Source: Phellopilus nigrolimitatus | Taxonomy: Eukaryota > Basidiomycota > Agaricomycetes > Hymenochaetales > Hymenochaetaceae | Direction of reading: 5' to 3' | Assembly: GCA_021029095.1 (NCBI GenBank) | Contig: JAJOHG010000022.1 | Location: 62,001 to 126,000 of the forward strand | DNA length: 64,000 bases | Shown here: piece by piece, positions 12,241 through 24,590 of the stretch | Layout of the letters: each line of letters begins with the position of its first letter | Numbering within the stretch: position 1 is the stretch's first letter | Program-made: the position numbers and the translations under genes | Notes under the pieces: generated by a model | Databases searched by the model: none | What the model saw: only the letters and a program-made list of their open reading frames with translations | What the model was told of the DNA's origin: nothing

Positions 12241-13500
12241 CGTTCTGCGTAAGCTCCGGGCAGTCTTCGAGAGCCCGGCACGGCAGGCACAACCTCGAGA
12301 TCAGTTGCAACCCTCTAGGTTTACTAGCTGGACAGTGGGCATAAAATAGCTCGTTTATCTTGAGGAAGAGGAGGGAGAGGCGCTTTGTTCGGTCGCCCGT
12401 TTGCGTAGAAGACGTTCCAGTTTTCTCGAGCGGTTTGAAAAGGAGAGACAGTGAGCAGACTAACGTTGAACAGTGCATCAATGGTGCAGCTCCCGTCGGG
12501 TGGCTCGACACAACACGACGAAATATATTTTCTAGAACCATTAATGTTGGTACTACAGTGGTAGTTACAGTACCAGCGTACCCAAACTGGCAGTGGTTTC
12601 GGACAGCAACTGCCTTCGAAACCGGGAGGAATAGAAGGACGTACGCTATCACTCTGTATATCTTTTGGATGCAATCAACATGCGAGCTCGTCTGCGAGAG
12701 GAATGTGCAAACGACGTTATATATGGCTGTTTCACAACTGACCATGATATGTCAACGTGCTGAAGAAAGGGACAATAAGTGCGAGATCGAGACAGACGCA
12801 GACGACAAACTTACAAATACAAATCATAAATGCGTCTTGCTTGCTCCCACAGTCTGACAGTACCGAGTACAGACGTAGGAGATGGGCGCGACGGAGGTCG
12901 CTGTCCAAGCGACCGAGATCTAGACACAGAGGGCGTTGGCGATAAAGACGAAGAGTGAATGTGAAAGTGAAGCAAAACAAACACGATCGCGCGCGCCCAG
13001 TCCTCAACTGGAACATGCCCTTGTATGTTCGAAGTGATTCTCCGCGGGCCAGCCCATCATATTAGACTCCTCTAGACGACTGGCCACGTTAGCGAGTTGA
13101 TTAGGCTGACTCTACGCTTTCCTTCGTCCGAGCGCGCTGGCCGCGTTCTCCAACCTGCTAATCGGATGATTTTTGGGACTTCATTCGATGACTTTGTTCT
13201 CGCTGGTGTTGTGACATGTGCCGTATACCTTGCCTGAGGGCAAGATGACGTTGTCGAGGCGGAACAAATGATCGGACAAATATTGAATATCTTCCCCGAG
13301 ATCTCGTCGGGCAGCTCGCGGCACATTCGTTGTTTCCAACCACTATTGAAGTCCAATTAGACCATTCGCTGCTGCATTAGCAGACAAATTTTATACGGTC
13401 TGCGTCAGCGAAGGACTTCGAATCCAGGTGAGAAAAGGAACACACGATACGAATATGTCTTCTGTCCAGTTACAGGACGCGACAGAGATGTAATACGGCC
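12240..13500 (+). repeat. Type II tail block K, unit 2
   Basis: This block is present only in units 2 and 3 and is inverted at about 20320-21300. Examples are 12785-12960 against 20690-20845 and 13360-13500 against 20280-20420. It replaces block F in these two units. Several open frames of 90-170 codons exist in overlapping readings but are interrupted in the partner copy, so no gene is called. Confidence 0.5.
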
Positions 13501-14450
13501 GCGGCGATGTCAGCGTCAAGTCGGTCGCCAGCCCTGAATTACCGGCTGAAAGTCACCGTTGCTGATGTCATCACTTGTAGACGACGACGACGACCGCTCT
13601 GCCGCCTCATCTCTACGAAACACACGCAGCTCTCGTCTAACTCGCTTATCGATCGGATTCTCTGACGAGAAGGCCATGTGGAGAAGCTCGAGGCTGGACC
13701 TATCGAGCCTGACGTCGTGCACGACGCACGGGAGGTGGATGCACAGTGCGGGTAGAGGACATGAACGACGACCGACGCGGTCAGGGCCGAGAGGACTCGG
13801 AGTACAAGGCACCGCTCAACTTGGAGCTCTATCTGTCACCCGTAAGAAACACGAAGCGGAGGGAAAGACACTGGGAGGAGTTTGCTCTCATCGTATGTGC
13901 TTCACTTTCTTCCCGCCCGACGCAAGCAGCTTAGAGAGAAATAAAAAGACATCGCGAAAGTGTGAGTCATTTTGGAAAGAGACGAACTGAAGTTAGAAAT
14001 ATGACGTCATCATGGTCGCCAACTTCAGGATTGGTCGACGACGACGACGATGACACTCCGCCAGTTTTTGCACATGGCGTGAACTCGCCGCTCTGTCATT
14101 TGTACCATAGTGAGGCCGACAGCTCTGATGAGCTCGCTGCGCAGACGATCGGTTGAAATTGTCAGCGATCGCGCTGATCAGCCTGGATTCGCTATTCACC
14201 TGCAGTCCCCAGTCATGGTTATACATCCAATATACTTCCTGAGCTGACAACTGGCCTTCTTTATTTTGAGACTCGTGTCCTTCAGAGCGGAGTATTGCGC
14301 GCCCATTGTATGCCGACGTCCTCCATCCCGCACCCAGCCTCGGTTTCGGATGTACAACACTGTCACAACCGTCTATCTCATGAGCAGACCCGTGCACGGT
14401 GGAAATTGCGACAGGTACGGTGTGCTGGGGCTGAGTTCGACGAGACAGGG
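13500..14450 (+). repeat. Tail blocks F-end and H, unit 2
   Basis: Bases 13510-13830 match the promoter-like end of block F, including a GATGTCATC motif near 13564. Bases 13835-14440 match 6240-7000 of unit 1. Homology fades near 14440, which I take as the inner edge of unit 2. Confidence 0.5.
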
Positions 14451-15895
14451 CGGGAGGCGGCAGGGAGTGCATGTGTAAGTGGTCAGTTTGCCGTGCCTCT
14501 CCACTCATATTGATTCGCTTTATCTTCGCCCTCGCGTCAGACTCTTCCCTCCCTTCTACTTTGACTGCGCAAGCTATGATGGAAACAAGACCCGCATTTT
14601 TGGGTACGGGCGTGGTGTCCGCTGGCATGCCTTGGCTGCCGTACTTGGCGTGGTTGATGGCATGTAGAGGCGAAATCAGGCATTTAAGGCAGGAACAAAC
14701 GAGGAAGTCGGGATATGTCCTGTTTCATTGAGATCGCCTGTTGGTCCATTTGAATGAAGTTGAAGAGAGCATCGCTTTGGGCTTTGACATTCACGGGCTT
14801 AGCTTCACGATGGATGTGCGCAAGGACTTCACTTTCAAGTACCCCGTCGTTCTCCCTTTGCCGTCCTCCACCGCCTCTCCGTCTTCCATACGCGTAGAAA
14901 AGAAGCTTCCGGTACGCCCAATGCACAGAAGAGCCAATGTGTTTCTCGCGCATTCGGTATGAGGTTCAGCTCTGGGGGACGCCTGGCGTGGCAGTACGTG
15001 CCGCGCACCGTTCGAAGATTTCTATAGCAGAAATGGTGCGCCTTCGATCATGCCTCCCTCCATCGTTCTCATATCATGATACATCTCTAAAATATATTAT
15101 CTGTGTCACGACTCAGATGCAAATGCTTTAACGCTCCTCCTCGTGACTTATAGGTTCGTATTCCATATCTGCGAAACACGCGCAAGCTATCTTACCCGCT
15201 CGTCTTGGTCACCAACGTCTTTCAGGCCTCCATGCCGGCGTTCCAGTGTTAAGCCGGAAACTCCGGCCGACATTGTTTGCTTGAGACAGACAAAGATGTG
15301 ATGGCACGCAAACTATCTCTCGTATTGGAAGCTGGCCTCGTCCTCGCGAGTTTGTCGCTGGGAAAGGGCCACTGAGCCATACGATTCCGACGTCGCGACG
15401 CGCGTGCTCGCTGCCTCACCAGTGCCCAGCACGACATTGCATAGGCTCGTCGAGGGCAGTTCGTGGATGGCCCTGTCACGCACGTTTTGCACTGACGACC
15501 AGGGTTCCGCCTCTGCAAATATTCGTGCAACTGCGTTGTCTTGGCAACGCTGCCAGCTTTTCTGCCAAGGACAAAGTTGCAGCTCCAATATTGCATGTTC
15601 TGCAGGCAATGCTATATACTCTGCAGTCAATCTTCCATCTTCCAGTTACCAGACTGCACACAATGCTTTCTGTGCTGAATACGCGACCTACAGCAGTGAA
15701 TGCAGATTGGGTACTGGCAAATTTGTCTGTGCTTTACTTTGCGGCTCGTTTTCTATACAAGACTCATGACTTCCAATATTTCTCGTCTCAACGCCCTTAC
15801 TTACCAGCATCAAGGTGAGTACAAGCACGATCTGTAGTTCCCCCAGCCGCATTGATATCTGACTTGTTTTGCAGCAATCCGCTCCAGAATCAAAT
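14451..15895. other. Single-copy spacer with 5' UTR intron
   Basis: This stretch is outside the duplicated blocks. No recognisable protein domain was found in any frame. A good intron, donor GTGAGT at 15812 and acceptor TTTTGCAG ending at 15874, lies just before the next gene and suggests a spliced leader. An alternative acceptor at about 15886 would fuse a short upstream exon, with its ATG at about 15767, in frame. Confidence 0.4.
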
Positions 15896-16720
15896 ATGAC
15901 GACCGACACGAACAACACCCCTCCTCAAACTGAGGCCCCAGATGCCGAAGATGAGCGGGTAGCCGCAGACATCCGGCGCGGGATTTCTGCCTCCCTCAAA
16001 GAGGTTCTTGAAGAAATCCAGAGCGTGATGGCAGTGTCTCGGTTTGCAATCGCCGTCTGCAAATCCGAGCACGACGCGGTGCTGCGACGCATCGGCGAAG
16101 AAAGTCTGCGCAGCCAGCCGGGGCAGGAGCAAGTGTTACCGCGGCTGCATCTGATCGTGAACCGCACAGAAGAGGACCTGAAGATTACAAAAGATGAGCT
16201 CGCGGAACATATCCGCAGAGAAGAGCTCGAGTCGAGGGTGCTTGCGGGCACCCGGAACATGAAACAGATGACGCAGGGCATGATTGCTAACATCAAGCAC
16301 GAGTACGATGCGATGCTGCAGCACATCGGTAAAGTAAGCTGTGACGGCCAGCATGTGCATACGGTGCTGCTGGCGCAGGCGAGATGGGCAGAAGAGCTCT
16401 TGCGCAGCAATACGAGGTCGGCCATGGAATTAGCCAGCAGAGAAGAGATCGAGGAGAATGCACTTGCACGCACGCGAGACGCGGTGCAGTTGGCCCGGAC
16501 TGCGGTTGCAGACGCGCAATACATTCACGACTCCTGGCTGCGGCACATCGGAAAACAATGGCTGGAGAACCCGCAGGGGTGCGCTCAGGTGTCTCCTGAG
16601 CTGCGTGAGATGGAGAGTAAAGCAGAAATGGATCTCAATCTTGCAGAGGACGAGCACTTTTGTATTATGTCTTTCTCCGCAGGCTTCTCAGGAGCTTGCG
16701 TTGAGCTAATAGGCCTGTAA
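15896..16720 (+). CDS. Three-fold repeat, helix-rich hypothetical protein (274 aa)
   Basis: I do not recognise this protein. It is a single open exon beginning MTTDTNN. The ATG was chosen because the intron before it ends at 15874. The protein is rich in Glu, Arg, Ala and Leu and reads as mostly helical, with no signal peptide or membrane segment. It contains three copies of a module of about 75 residues, each carrying the signature D-x-x-L-x-x-I-G: SEHDAVLRRIG at 57, HEYDAMLQHIG at 135 and YIHDSWLRHIG at 209. The acidic linkers before each module also resemble one another. It lies in the central island, upstream of the cyclase gene and in the same direction. An N-terminal extension through the upstream exon is possible. 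Confidence 0.55.
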   Translation: MTTDTNNTPPQTEAPDAEDERVAADIRRGISASLKEVLEEIQSVMAVSRFAIAVCKSEHDAVLRRIGEESLRSQPGQEQVLPRLHLIVNRTEEDLKITKDELAEHIRREELESRVLAGTRNMKQMTQGMIANIKHEYDAMLQHIGKVSCDGQHVHTVLLAQARWAEELLRSNTRSAMELASREEIEENALARTRDAVQLARTAVADAQYIHDSWLRHIGKQWLENPQGCAQVSPELREMESKAEMDLNLAEDEHFCIMSFSAGFSGACVELIGL

Positions 16721-17453
16721 CCTAGTTATCGTAATTGAAGTGCTGTAGCCCGCGGACGGCGCTGCGTGTCTGCATTTCTTTTTTGTTTCTCTGTGTCTGC
16801 GCGCACTGGAAATCTTAGTTGATAACGAGTGAGGCGCATTGCTTCGATCGGACTCAAAAAGGAGAGAACGAGCGCACACAACATATCGTGGACCCGCGCT
16901 TCATGCCACGCGAGTGACGTCATAATCTCACGTGAGTACCAATCGAAGCTGAAGTAAACCGAGGTATGTTTATCAAATTTGTGAGTTCGTTGGTTCTCGC
17001 AGGAGCAATTAAATTTTTGTTAAGTTAGATTGACTATGGGTATTCGCTTTATATATATATATATATATCTTTTAGTTTGATATCGGGTTGTCTTCTGTGA
17101 TTCCTGTACATATAGAACGGCCATGAAAACGCGTGCGTGTCACCAGCACGTGCTTGGTCACAACACGTCTCACAGCCCCAGTATCGACCTCTCTCCGTGT
17201 CGTACCTTGATTTCATGCTGATTCCTTACCCGTCTTTGCGTCCATAAGCCTCGCACGAGCTGTTTATCCAGCGATTCTCTCTGGAGACTAGAAGCACCTC
17301 GAATAGCTTCGATAAGAATAAACCGTGCGGTCAGGAGACACGTTATCATGTGAGCCAACATTCGATCCTTGACAATTCCGAGTTATAGTTCTCACATCCC
17401 GAGAGCTACATATACGCCACATAATCCTTCCTCTACCTCGCTTCTCCACCGCC
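16721..17453. other. Intergenic region with (TA)n microsatellite
   Basis: This is the likely terminator of the repeat-protein gene and promoter of the cyclase gene. A TA dinucleotide run sits at about 17050-17068. No further gene was recognised. Confidence 0.5.
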
Positions 17454-19303
17454 ATGCCTACAGCACGCATATCCGCCATCGCCTCGCACCTCGCGGAATC
17501 CGGGAGCTCCGGGTCATCGCCGAGGAACAAGAAATGGGACGACTCGAACCTTCCGAGCTTCGACGCGCTTCCTAGATTCAAAGAGCTCAATGGGTGTGCG
17601 TGGGGAGTATGGGGTGCAGGCGACCAGCTGGGGACCATCAATTTGCTCACCGAGGACGTTGTACGGGAGGCTGCGAAAGAAGTGAAGTGCGGACTTCTGT
17701 CAGTGGTGCATTCGTGCATTTTGACGAGACCGCATGCTGTAGGACCGGGCTGACTGTCTGCTTGAACTGGTGAGCCATGCGAATGATCCGGGGAGTAATC
17801 TAAATATGCTCGGTCGTCCTTAGGCCTATCAACTTTCCGGAGAAGGCGGGCACATCTCATTCGAAGTAGCCGAGAAAAAGGGTTAACCCTTTCTATCCTT
17901 CAGCCTGTGTTTTCGCGGAAACCACCTGAAATTGCGCTCATCGCGCGTAGCCCAACTGCGAGTTCGCGCGATGACGAGATCTCCATAGTGGGTTTCTCGC
18001 TTGCTTTTTTTTTTCAAAATGAAACGCTGCATCGCTCACTCTTGTGGTCGTAGAATACTCAATCGGGCTCGCAGTGGGATGGCCTGAGACACTTCGGAGT
18101 TGCCGCACACGGGATATTCTACCAAAAGTGCGCCGCAATGACTCATGCAAAGCGCCTATCTTGATCGGCGCCTATCTACAGCACTCCCTCCACCTTTTTC
18201 ACAATGGGGCAATTTAAAACTCCGGACCCACTGAACGTCGATCCAGAGCGCATCAAGTACGGAATCCACAGTAAGCACCAGCGCTCGTCTCGCGACTGGC
18301 ATCGAACACAATCGGAACTAACATCTGACAGACTGGGCGCAGCACGGCATCTGCGGGCGCGCCGTGTTTCTCGACCTGGTCCGGTACTTCACGCGCAACG
18401 GCGATGCGCTGCCCTACGACCCGTGGACATCGCACGCGTTCAGCGTCGCGGAGCTCGAGGCGTGCGCGCAGGACCAGGGCGTCGAGTTCAAGCAGGCGGA
18501 CATCCTCCTTATCCGCGCGGGCTTCACGAAGAGGTACTATGAGAGCAGCCAGGCTGAGAAAGACAAACTTTCTGCGTCTGCGGAGACTTTGTCAGTGATT
18601 TACTTATAGCGGTAACCGTTTCCCTGATCCTTCGTTTCCCGATCCTAGCGCCGGCATTGAACAGTCAGAAGAGATGAAGCGCTTCTTATGGTATTGATAA
18701 GCTCTGCGTGCTTGGTTAAAAACTCATAATTTTTGATTGAAGGAACAACCATTTCGCGGCGATTGCTTCCGACCAACCTGCTCTCGAGGTAAGCTTGCGT
18801 TGCTTTGTCTCATTACTCCCTCCTTATTCCCACCAAAGCGTTGGCCCCCTGTGGAAGGAAAGGAACACATGCATCAGGCAAGTCTCCCTTAGAACACATT
18901 TCTTCGTCTTCTTGGATCTTAACTTCTATCCGTTAGACGATCATCGGGTACGTTAACTACAGTACAGGCAATTTCTGTTCAAACTATATACTAAAATCTC
19001 CTTATCCCTTTGTAATTCAGGCTCTGGGGGATGCCGATAGGTTCGTAACTTTCCCTTTTATCTGATCGTTTCGTTCAAACATGCTTGTAAAAGGCGAGAT
19101 GTTTGATCTGGAGAATCTATCCGAGGTCTGCGCGGCGACCGGGCGTCACACTTTCTTCTTCACCTCTTGGCCTTTGAATATGTAGGCTCCCCTTTATTTT
19201 CCTTTGCGCTTGGTCTCTTATCCTGCGATACGATAGCTTGGGAGGATGCGCTAGCCCCCCGAACGCGGCGGTCAGTGCTCTATTAAAGATTTGCGTATGC
19301 TGA
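17454..19303 (+). CDS. Cyclase-family (kynurenine formamidase-like) protein
   Basis: I reconstruct 14 exons: 17454-17686, 17743-17769, 17824-17845, 17904-17987, 18054-18127, 18182-18270, 18332-18590, 18649-18690, 18743-18788, 18839-18877, 18937-18947, 19021-19040, 19094-19181 and 19237-19303. They total 1101 nt and 366 aa, all in frame. The product fits the fungal branch of the putative cyclase family (Pfam Cyclase). Motifs in order are WGAGDQLGTINLLT near residue 53, LNWPINFPEKPVF, SGSQWDGLRHFG, the pair QHGICGRAVFLDL and DILLIRAGF, EQSEEMKRFLWNNHFAAIASD, and the C-terminal FFFTSWPLNI followed by GGCASPPNAA. Bacterial relatives are metal-dependent hydrolases including arylformamidase; the substrate of the fungal branch is not evident from sequence. 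Introns 3 (donor at 17846) and 10 (donor at 18878) begin with GC, and exon 11 is 11 nt. It appears to be a normal host gene. Confidence 0.85.
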
Positions 19304-21300
19304 ACTCCTCTAACGAAGACTCTCGCAAATCCAGGCTTACTTCTGATCAGGCAGGCAAAGGAGAGGAACGAAAAGCATACGAAAGCAGGACTGTGAGAAG
19401 ATGTCGACTTCGCCGTGTTCTTTCTCAGATGTTTTAGGGTAGGAAATAAGGTTGGATGAACTAACGTGCTCATCGTGTAAGAACTTAAGGCTGTGTATGT
19501 ACGTTCGAGAATATGCATGCTTTTATTTCTGATGAAGGGAGATAAAATAGATCGAAGCAATGGCTTGGGCGGCAAGTATCGGCAATTCAAAGGGGCTCAC
19601 TGCGAGCATCGCGCTCACTGTGGCGAAGGAGCCGCAGGCCCGCAGCCAACTTCAGCAGACGGAGCTCCAGCCGACCGCCGCCAGGCAACAGGTCGCCGCG
19701 TCGGGCCCGCCGACTCGCTCATCCTGTCCGAGCCCAGAGAAACGCACACAGGAACAGAAACCGACGGGGGCGTCGCTATGTGGGAGGTTAATGCACACCC
19801 GCTAGCAAAAGTTCTTACCCCTTGTCCTAGAAAGGACGTACGGTGAGAGCAACCTCCTCCCAGTGCCTTTCCCTCCACTCCGTGTTTCTTATGGGTGACA
19901 GACAGAACTCCTAGTTGGGCAGATAGACCTTGTCTTCCGAGTCCTCTCGGCCCAGACCACGTCGTCGTTGTCGTCTTCTACCCACGCGGCGCACTTGTTG
20001 TGTCTCCACCTCCCACGCGCCGCGCACGACGTCAAACTCGATAGGTCACAGCCTCGAGACAGCCTTCTTAGCAGCGAGCTCGATCGATGAACGAGTCGGA
20101 CGAGCTGTGTGTTTTTCCGGGATGAGCTGGACTCAGACCGGACGTTGTCGTCGTCCAAGAGATGACGTCAGCTCCGGTGACTTTCAGCCGGTAACTCAAC
20201 TCGGCTTGTCCACGTTCCAGCGCACAAGAATTGGACCAGGGGGGCGCTTCTTGACACGGCTAGTGACCGACTCGACGCCAACATCGCTGCGGCCGTCTTA
20301 CATCTCTGTCGCGTCCTGTAACTAGGCGGAAGACATATGCATACTGTGTGTTCCTTTCTCTCCTGAATTTGAAAGTCTTTCGCTGACGCAGACCGTATAT
20401 AATTTGTTTGCTAGCTCAGCAGTGAGTGGTCTGATCAGACTACAAGAGAGGTTGGAAATGCCGAATGCGTCGCGTCGTGAGCGCCCGGAATGGACACGCA
20501 GTCGCATCGCAAAAGCTGAATACTGTGCTCACGCGCTCACTATCTTCGCGATCTTCGACGGCCGGCACGCGTGTGCCGCGCGCCGTAGGGGCGCGGACAT
20601 GTTCGGCTTGGATGTGAAGATTATGTTTAAAAGATTGTGCGCCTGCAGTAAGCATCCACTTCGCTTTCCCTCCGCCTTTTCTTTTCGTCTTTATCGATAA
20701 CGCGCTCTGTCTAGCCTCGATCGCTTGGACAGCGACCTCCGTCACTATTATCACTCTCTCTTGGACTCGATATTGTCAGACTGCGGGAGCAAACGGAGCG
20801 CATGTAGGTTATATTTGTGAGATCCGTCTGCGTCTTTCTCAATCTTGCACTTATTGTCTTTCTCTCCAGCACGTCGACACGTTCGGGTATTTGGGTATTT
20901 GAAAAGGCAGCTTCTGGCGAAGCGGCTGCCGGTCTGGGTATGCTTCTGATCTAACCGCAGGCATTGGTGGTAAAACAAAAAGAACGCATATACGATAATC
21001 TCGACATATGAGGCTCTTGACGCGGGCTGCGCCGTTGAGGCGCTTTTCAACCTCAGTTTTCACGCCGTCTCTCTTTTCTGGATCGCTCAAGAAACTCGGT
21101 GCGTACCCCGCACGAACGGAGCGAGTGACTAGAGCGCTTACCGCAGGTGCATGCATACGTTCTCACCTCTCCCTCCTCAAGAAAAACGAGTTATTTGACT
21201 TGCCTGTCCATCTAGTAAACTCCAAGGGTTGCGACTGCCGCGTCGGGCTCTCGACGACTGCTCAAAGTTACGCAGAAAGAACCTCACAGGTTAGTAAACC
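19304..21300 (-). repeat. Type II tail of unit 3 (H, F-end, K)
   Basis: No feature was recognised in 19304-19580. From 19580 the blocks of unit 2 appear inverted: J-like sequence to about 19800, H at 19840-19915, F-end with GATGACGTCAGC near 20162 up to 20280, and K at 20320-21300. The TA at 19789-19790, in the sequence AGGTTAATGCACACC, is the undisturbed version of the site where the TIR element at 44201-44673 inserted. No gene is called. Confidence 0.5.
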
Positions 21301-21911
21301 CGTCAGCACGAAGCGCGCGCAACCGTTCAGCAAAGTTCTCAGACAAATATCGTGGATGTGGCATGCAAAGTGGGCACTACTCGAGCAGGTATCGCGCGAA
21401 GGAATGCGGGCTCACGACAATTCCTTCGTTCTGGCCACGAGTACCAAGCCTGGAGACGCACATGCAAGTCGGTTCGCTTTCACTCCGCCTACTCTAATTG
21501 TGTTTCTCGCCGCCCTTGGCGCTAATGGGATCTTTCGGTCGCGCTGGTGAGCCAGCACGGGCCATCGACATTCGCTCCCGGTGTGCTGTGGCAAGCCGAA
21601 TGAGCATACATCGTACCGTTGATGTATTGGAATAATCACATCTATCTATCATGTTTTGATATATAGATTAATAGAGGGGGACGATCGCACTGAGCTCCTA
21701 TGTACGAGCAAACTGGTGTTTCTTCACACAGCGAAGATTCTGCTACATTGCAATGACAATTTTATAAAGGCAGAATGAGAAGCAAAAAGCAAAAGATAAA
21801 AAATAGAAGTGGATGGTGTTTGACCATCCGACTGATTTTCTGCACAACTGTTATTGTATCAGTCAACAAAGCTATTTAAATTAATAGAACAATGAAATCA
21901 CCTACACAAAA
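21301..21911 (-). repeat. 3' flank block D, unit 3
   Basis: This is the inverted homologue of 2881-3480 and 11585-12240, with an AT-rich UTR-like part next to the gene and a GC-richer part away from it. No coding exon was seen. Confidence 0.55.
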
Positions 21912-24091
21912 TCAGGAAAACTCAATATTGCTCATGGTCCTCATCCTGTAGCTGTTCCCTCCACTGGCTCCCCTCTCTCCAACCTCTTTCAGATGGACCA
22001 GCAGGTGACTCCCAAGAACACAGAGAAGGCTTGGACTTCCTAGAACATCTAGGAGATCAGCCAGGAGAACATCTGTCGTGTACAACTGGTCTGAAACTAT
22101 CTGCATAGCACTACAAAATATGACCCTGTTAGAATGGTCAGTTCATATACCACTAGCCATGTATGAAGGAAAACAAACATAATAAAATAAATGGCCTGGT
22201 CTTGGATCAGCACCTTGACAAGGGTAACCTTGCTGAAGCCAGCTGTCTCTCTCCAGTGTTCTGCAGCCTTATAGAGTGCTAAAATCATTAGGATAATTCC
22301 ATACAGCATTGGAGTAGCCCTGTTTCGACTTCCAAGTCAGTCCAAGTGCTTCTTCAAGAACAGCAGTACCAACCAAAATAAAGAACCCAACACTTTTGAA
22401 GGGCTTTTATTGCTTCCACAAAATGTTATGCCTTCTGCAAGTTCCCCTACAAAAACTGAACCCCATGATTAGAAAACTCCACTGTAGAATGAAATACAGA
22501 ATCTTACTCTCTTCATATATCATGCTATATATAAGGATACCCAGCAGAAATGCTGCCTCCAATCCAAATAGAGTTCTCAGACATGCAGCTAGCCTCTTAT
22601 CTGTTGTTTATTAGACATTAGAAGTAATCAGTAGTATTGAGAATTCTCACCATGGTGGTACAGTGCTAGCACCCTCATCAGAAGAATATCTGAAAGACAA
22701 TTAGTGTGGGATGAATACATTGAATATCAGAAGTAGGGAGACATTACAGTCAATAAAAAGGATGGTCATCAAGTCTTCCCTGCAGTGAGCGAAATGTTAA
22801 TCTGTGCAAATTTCCGAAACTCACTAGCCAGACTATTAATCCAGGCAAAGCCGAGGCCTTTCAATATTATCAGTAGAGATTTGAATGCAGTATCTGGGTG
22901 GGTGCTTACACCTATAAATGAGATTTAGAGTCAGCCACAGTAAGCTATAGTACAATGATGGGAAACAGCTTGCCGTGTCTCATTTCCTTGAAGAGCCTGG
23001 TCTATGGATGCAGTGTTATAAACATTCTTTGTTTTGGTGTACTCCCATAAAAGCTTTGGCTTACACACAATAACTGAGATTGCTCCAAGAACTCCAATGT
23101 AGCGATTCTAAATCCATGTGTTAAAGCACTTGATCAGAGGAAATGGTAAGATATTATTCACTGCGAAGTAGATCAAGCTAACAAAGCTGCGAGGAGAACT
23201 CTTCGTTCCACATGACGAGTAAGTGTATGCCTCGTGCTAATATCAAGTAAACGACGTACCCAAAAGTATTTAACCTAAATGACGCAATGATTGGTTTAGA
23301 CACGAAGATGTTACAGCTAATTGAGAAATCGTAGGCGGATTGCATTTTTTCTCTACAGTAGGTTGCTTAGAAACGCAATATAGTTTATTACTCTAAATCT
23401 AGCATTACTTCCTGATTTAGATAGAGAGCCGGCCTATGCGTGACTTGTGTGTGATGCATGTTGGTCTCGTCGCCAACTCGCCGACGAGTCACCTCTCAAT
23501 ATTGGTTGCACAATTGCACAGAGATAAAGTCAGCATTGATTTGGTTTATTCACTATTCACTGTCTTCCTGGAGATGGGATATATATTCTACATATAAAAG
23601 AGAGCAATAATATAGTTTTGTGAGATATCGAAACACATCTCTAGGTGGATGAAATGGTAGCGTCCCATGACGATGCAGGAGGACACTGAGGCAGCGCAAC
23701 ACCGACACCGAAATGTGTCACACAAGTGTCACATATCATGGGCCGGCTCGCAGTCCAAGCTGGGAAGCGCTACCGGTCTCGGAGTAATAAAACTATATTG
23801 CGTTTCTAAGCAACCTACTGTAGAGAAAAAATGCAATCCGCCTACGATTTCTCAATTAGCTGTAACGCCAGGACCTATTTACCTCCTTATCCATGGTGAT
23901 AACTGAAAGATAATACATCATTTAAAACCGAAATAGTCGGTATCTCAAGCCAGGACACGAAGCTTACCGGTATTATAGACTAAAAGAGTTAGAATTGCCA
24001 CTTCAGTGTAAAGTGAGACAACTTTTTCTGAGATAATAAGTCGAACGAGGCTCGGATCAACAGGTTCGGCGTCAGAGCGTATGAAATGCAT
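21912..24091 (-). pseudogene. DUF6533-type membrane protein, copy C (frameshifted)
   Basis: All 13 exons can be located, from an ATG at 24091 to a stop at 21912, and most splice sites are preserved. The reading frame breaks in exon 7: the run at 22895-22903 holds four extra bases relative to copies D and E, shifting the frame and reaching a stop a few codons later. I found no alternative acceptor that rescues it. The donor of intron 6 reads GC instead of GT (22972-22973). Intron 2 has been enlarged by a 549-bp TIR element. The C-terminal exon is otherwise open and very similar to the intact copies, so the damage looks recent. Confidence 0.75.
23314..23862. mobile_element. 549-bp TIR element (MITE) in intron 2 of copy C
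   Basis: The ends form an inverted repeat of about 80 bp starting CAGCTAATTGAG, differing by one T. It is flanked by TA on both sides (23312-23313 and 23863-23864). The same intron in copies A, B, D and E lacks it, so insertion is certain. A TA duplication and CAGC ends fit a non-autonomous Tc1/mariner-like element. No transposase is encoded. Confidence 0.8.
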
Positions 24092-24590
24092 AGTGGAACG
24101 GGCGAGAAAGGTTTCAACAAGGCGCTTCGAAAGGTCGACTCGGGGAATGAGTCGAAAAAGCCCCCGACCTCAGAGACATTTAAAGCAAAGAGAGTCCGGC
24201 AAACGAACAAAAGCTCTAATAGGATCTTCTAGGATTTTGCGAGGAGGTCGGAGATTCAGTGATGCATCCGGTCGAGTCAGCGCGTTGAATGACGGCGATA
24301 CTGATCGTATACACTAGAAGTCGCAAAGCCACCGTGATGCGACCATCGGCTTTGGGTGCTGAACTGTGCAGCATATATCTCGCAAAGAAGTGTCTCTGTA
24401 ACATTGACAGTGCACCGTTAACAAATAAGAGCGAAAGCCGCTAATGAAATAGTAAAAGTGCACAGTAGTACGCTGCCATGAGTCCGAGCGTTTCGGAACG
24501 TGCCGGCTTACCGGAGATACAGAGCTATGTCCTCGGATGCTCAACTTACGAAACGGCCGATACACCGCATCCGTCCCCAGCTACCGGCGT
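24092..24590 (-). repeat. 5' flank block U, unit 3
   Basis: This is the inverted promoter-side flank of copy C, matching the last part of 700-1257. It ends near 24590, where block F/J-type sequence of the next unit begins. No coding exon was recognised. Confidence 0.5.

Noticed and set aside
15877..15895. Translation start upstream at a TTG codon for the repeat protein
   Set aside because: The TTG lies across the intron acceptor, and nuclear genes start with ATG; the ATG at 15896 is preferred.
17047..17070. Telomeric or centromeric satellite
   Set aside because: It is only a short TA dinucleotide run; no TTAGGG-type or long tandem satellite was seen in the window.
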